From: CAYQSU01 sp964420325
GTDB taxonomy: Bacteria; Pseudomonadota; Alphaproteobacteria; Rhodospirillales; Defluviicoccaceae
NCBI GenBank assembly: GCA_964420325.1
Contig: CAYQSU010000061.1
Span: 1 to 21,007, forward strand
Length of the DNA stretch: 21,007 nt
Direction of reading: 5' to 3'
Of this stretch, positions 20,707 through 21,007 are shown piece after piece; the stretch's first letter is position 1, and every line of letters starts with the position of its first letter. The position numbers and the translations under genes were made by a program. The notes under the pieces were generated by a model. The model did no database searches. It was not told the origin of the DNA and saw only the letters and a program-made list of their open reading frames with translations.

Positions 20707-21007
20707 ATGGCCAGAATGAAGTTCCTGTGCGACGCCGAGCGCTGCATCGAGTGCAACGCCTGTGTCACCGCGTGCAAGAACGAGCACGAGGTCCCGTGGG
20801 GCATCAACCGCCGGCGGGTGGTGACCCTAAACGACGGCAAGCCCGGCGAGCGGTCGCTGTCGGTCGCCTGCATGCACTGCTCGGACGCGCCGTGCATCGC
20901 GGTATGTCCGGTGGACTGCATCTACGACACCGAGGAGGGCGTGGTCCTGCACTCCAAGGACCTGTGCATCGGCTGCGGCTACTGCTTCTACGCCTGTCCG
21001 TTCGGCG
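20707..21007 (+). CDS. fdhB: Formate dehydrogenase 4Fe-4S (beta) subunit, 5' part only
   Basis: Electron-transfer subunit that passes electrons from FdhA towards the quinone-reducing or cytochrome partner. The first 100 codons are present and the frame runs off the window end. Visible clusters: Cys13, Cys16, Cys19 and Cys23 (CIECNACVTAC); Cys55, Cys58, Cys63 and Cys67 (CMHCSDAPCIAVC); and CIGCGYCFYAC (87-97), with Cys71 completing the interleaved pattern of a multi-cluster ferredoxin. The start ATG has AGGAG 7 nt upstream and lies 11 nt after the fdhA stop. No signal peptide is seen, which is usual because this subunit is carried across by the alpha-subunit Tat signal. Confidence 0.92.
   Translation, partial: MARMKFLCDAERCIECNACVTACKNEHEVPWGINRRRVVTLNDGKPGERSLSVACMHCSDAPCIAVCPVDCIYDTEEGVVLHSKDLCIGCGYCFYACPFG

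Noticed and set aside
1..21007. tRNA, rRNA, transposase, integrase or attachment-site repeats
   Set aside because: No matching sequence was recognised by eye on either strand. A tRNAscan or IS search could still find something small.

Overview
The window comes from a high-GC Gram-negative bacterium, most likely an alphaproteobacterium (Rhodospirillales-like is my best guess). The gene content points there: RTX/beta-roll repeats, a formate dehydrogenase locus with DUF3305, DUF3306 and DUF6494 accessory genes, Tat signals and periplasmic c-type cytochromes. No rRNA, tRNA, transposase, integrase or CRISPR array is visible. Two gene systems sit side by side with a short junction between them.

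Region 1 (1-11844, all + strand) is a surface polysaccharide locus. It opens with the 3' end of a large RTX-type secreted calcium-binding protein. Next come an EpsE/EpsF/EpsG-type export module (outer-membrane export protein, chain-length determinant, tyrosine-kinase-like ATPase), a sulfotransferase, an O-antigen-polymerase-like membrane protein, a Wzx-type flippase and two further sulfotransferases. Several of these genes overlap by 4 bp (ATGA, GTGA) or lie within about 10 bp, so they are probably cotranscribed. The likely product is an exported, Wzx/Wzy-assembled, sulfated exopolysaccharide. No glycosyltransferase, initiating phosphoglycosyltransferase or exosortase lies inside the window. 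The EpsG-like protein carries an N-terminal tandem motif laid out like the c-di-GMP-binding MshEN domain (24 + 5 + 24 residues), which would give a direct second-messenger input to export.

Junction (11845-13050): a complete periplasmic Cu,Zn superoxide dismutase gene (sodC, +) converges on a minus-strand gene for a small, internally duplicated diheme c-type cytochrome.

Region 2 (12514-21007) is a respiratory formate dehydrogenase locus. Three minus-strand genes (678-aa poly-4Fe-4S protein, DUF6494 protein, diheme cytochrome) diverge from a plus-strand series: DUF3305, DUF3306, TorD-family chaperone, short Tat-signal protein, the Cys-type molybdenum/tungsten catalytic subunit fdhA, and the start of the 4Fe-4S subunit fdhB, cut off by the window end. 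The set fits a periplasm-facing, membrane-associated formate dehydrogenase with its maturation factors; any membrane cytochrome b subunit would lie downstream.

The observations most worth a second look are the three-sulfotransferase Wzx/Wzy locus, the MshEN-like domain and altered Walker motifs of the EpsG-like protein, the duplicated Met-less diheme cytochrome in the FDH-linked operon, and the RTX super-repeat whose module spacings differ only by whole nonapeptides. Family assignments were made by eye from sequence motifs; no database search was run.
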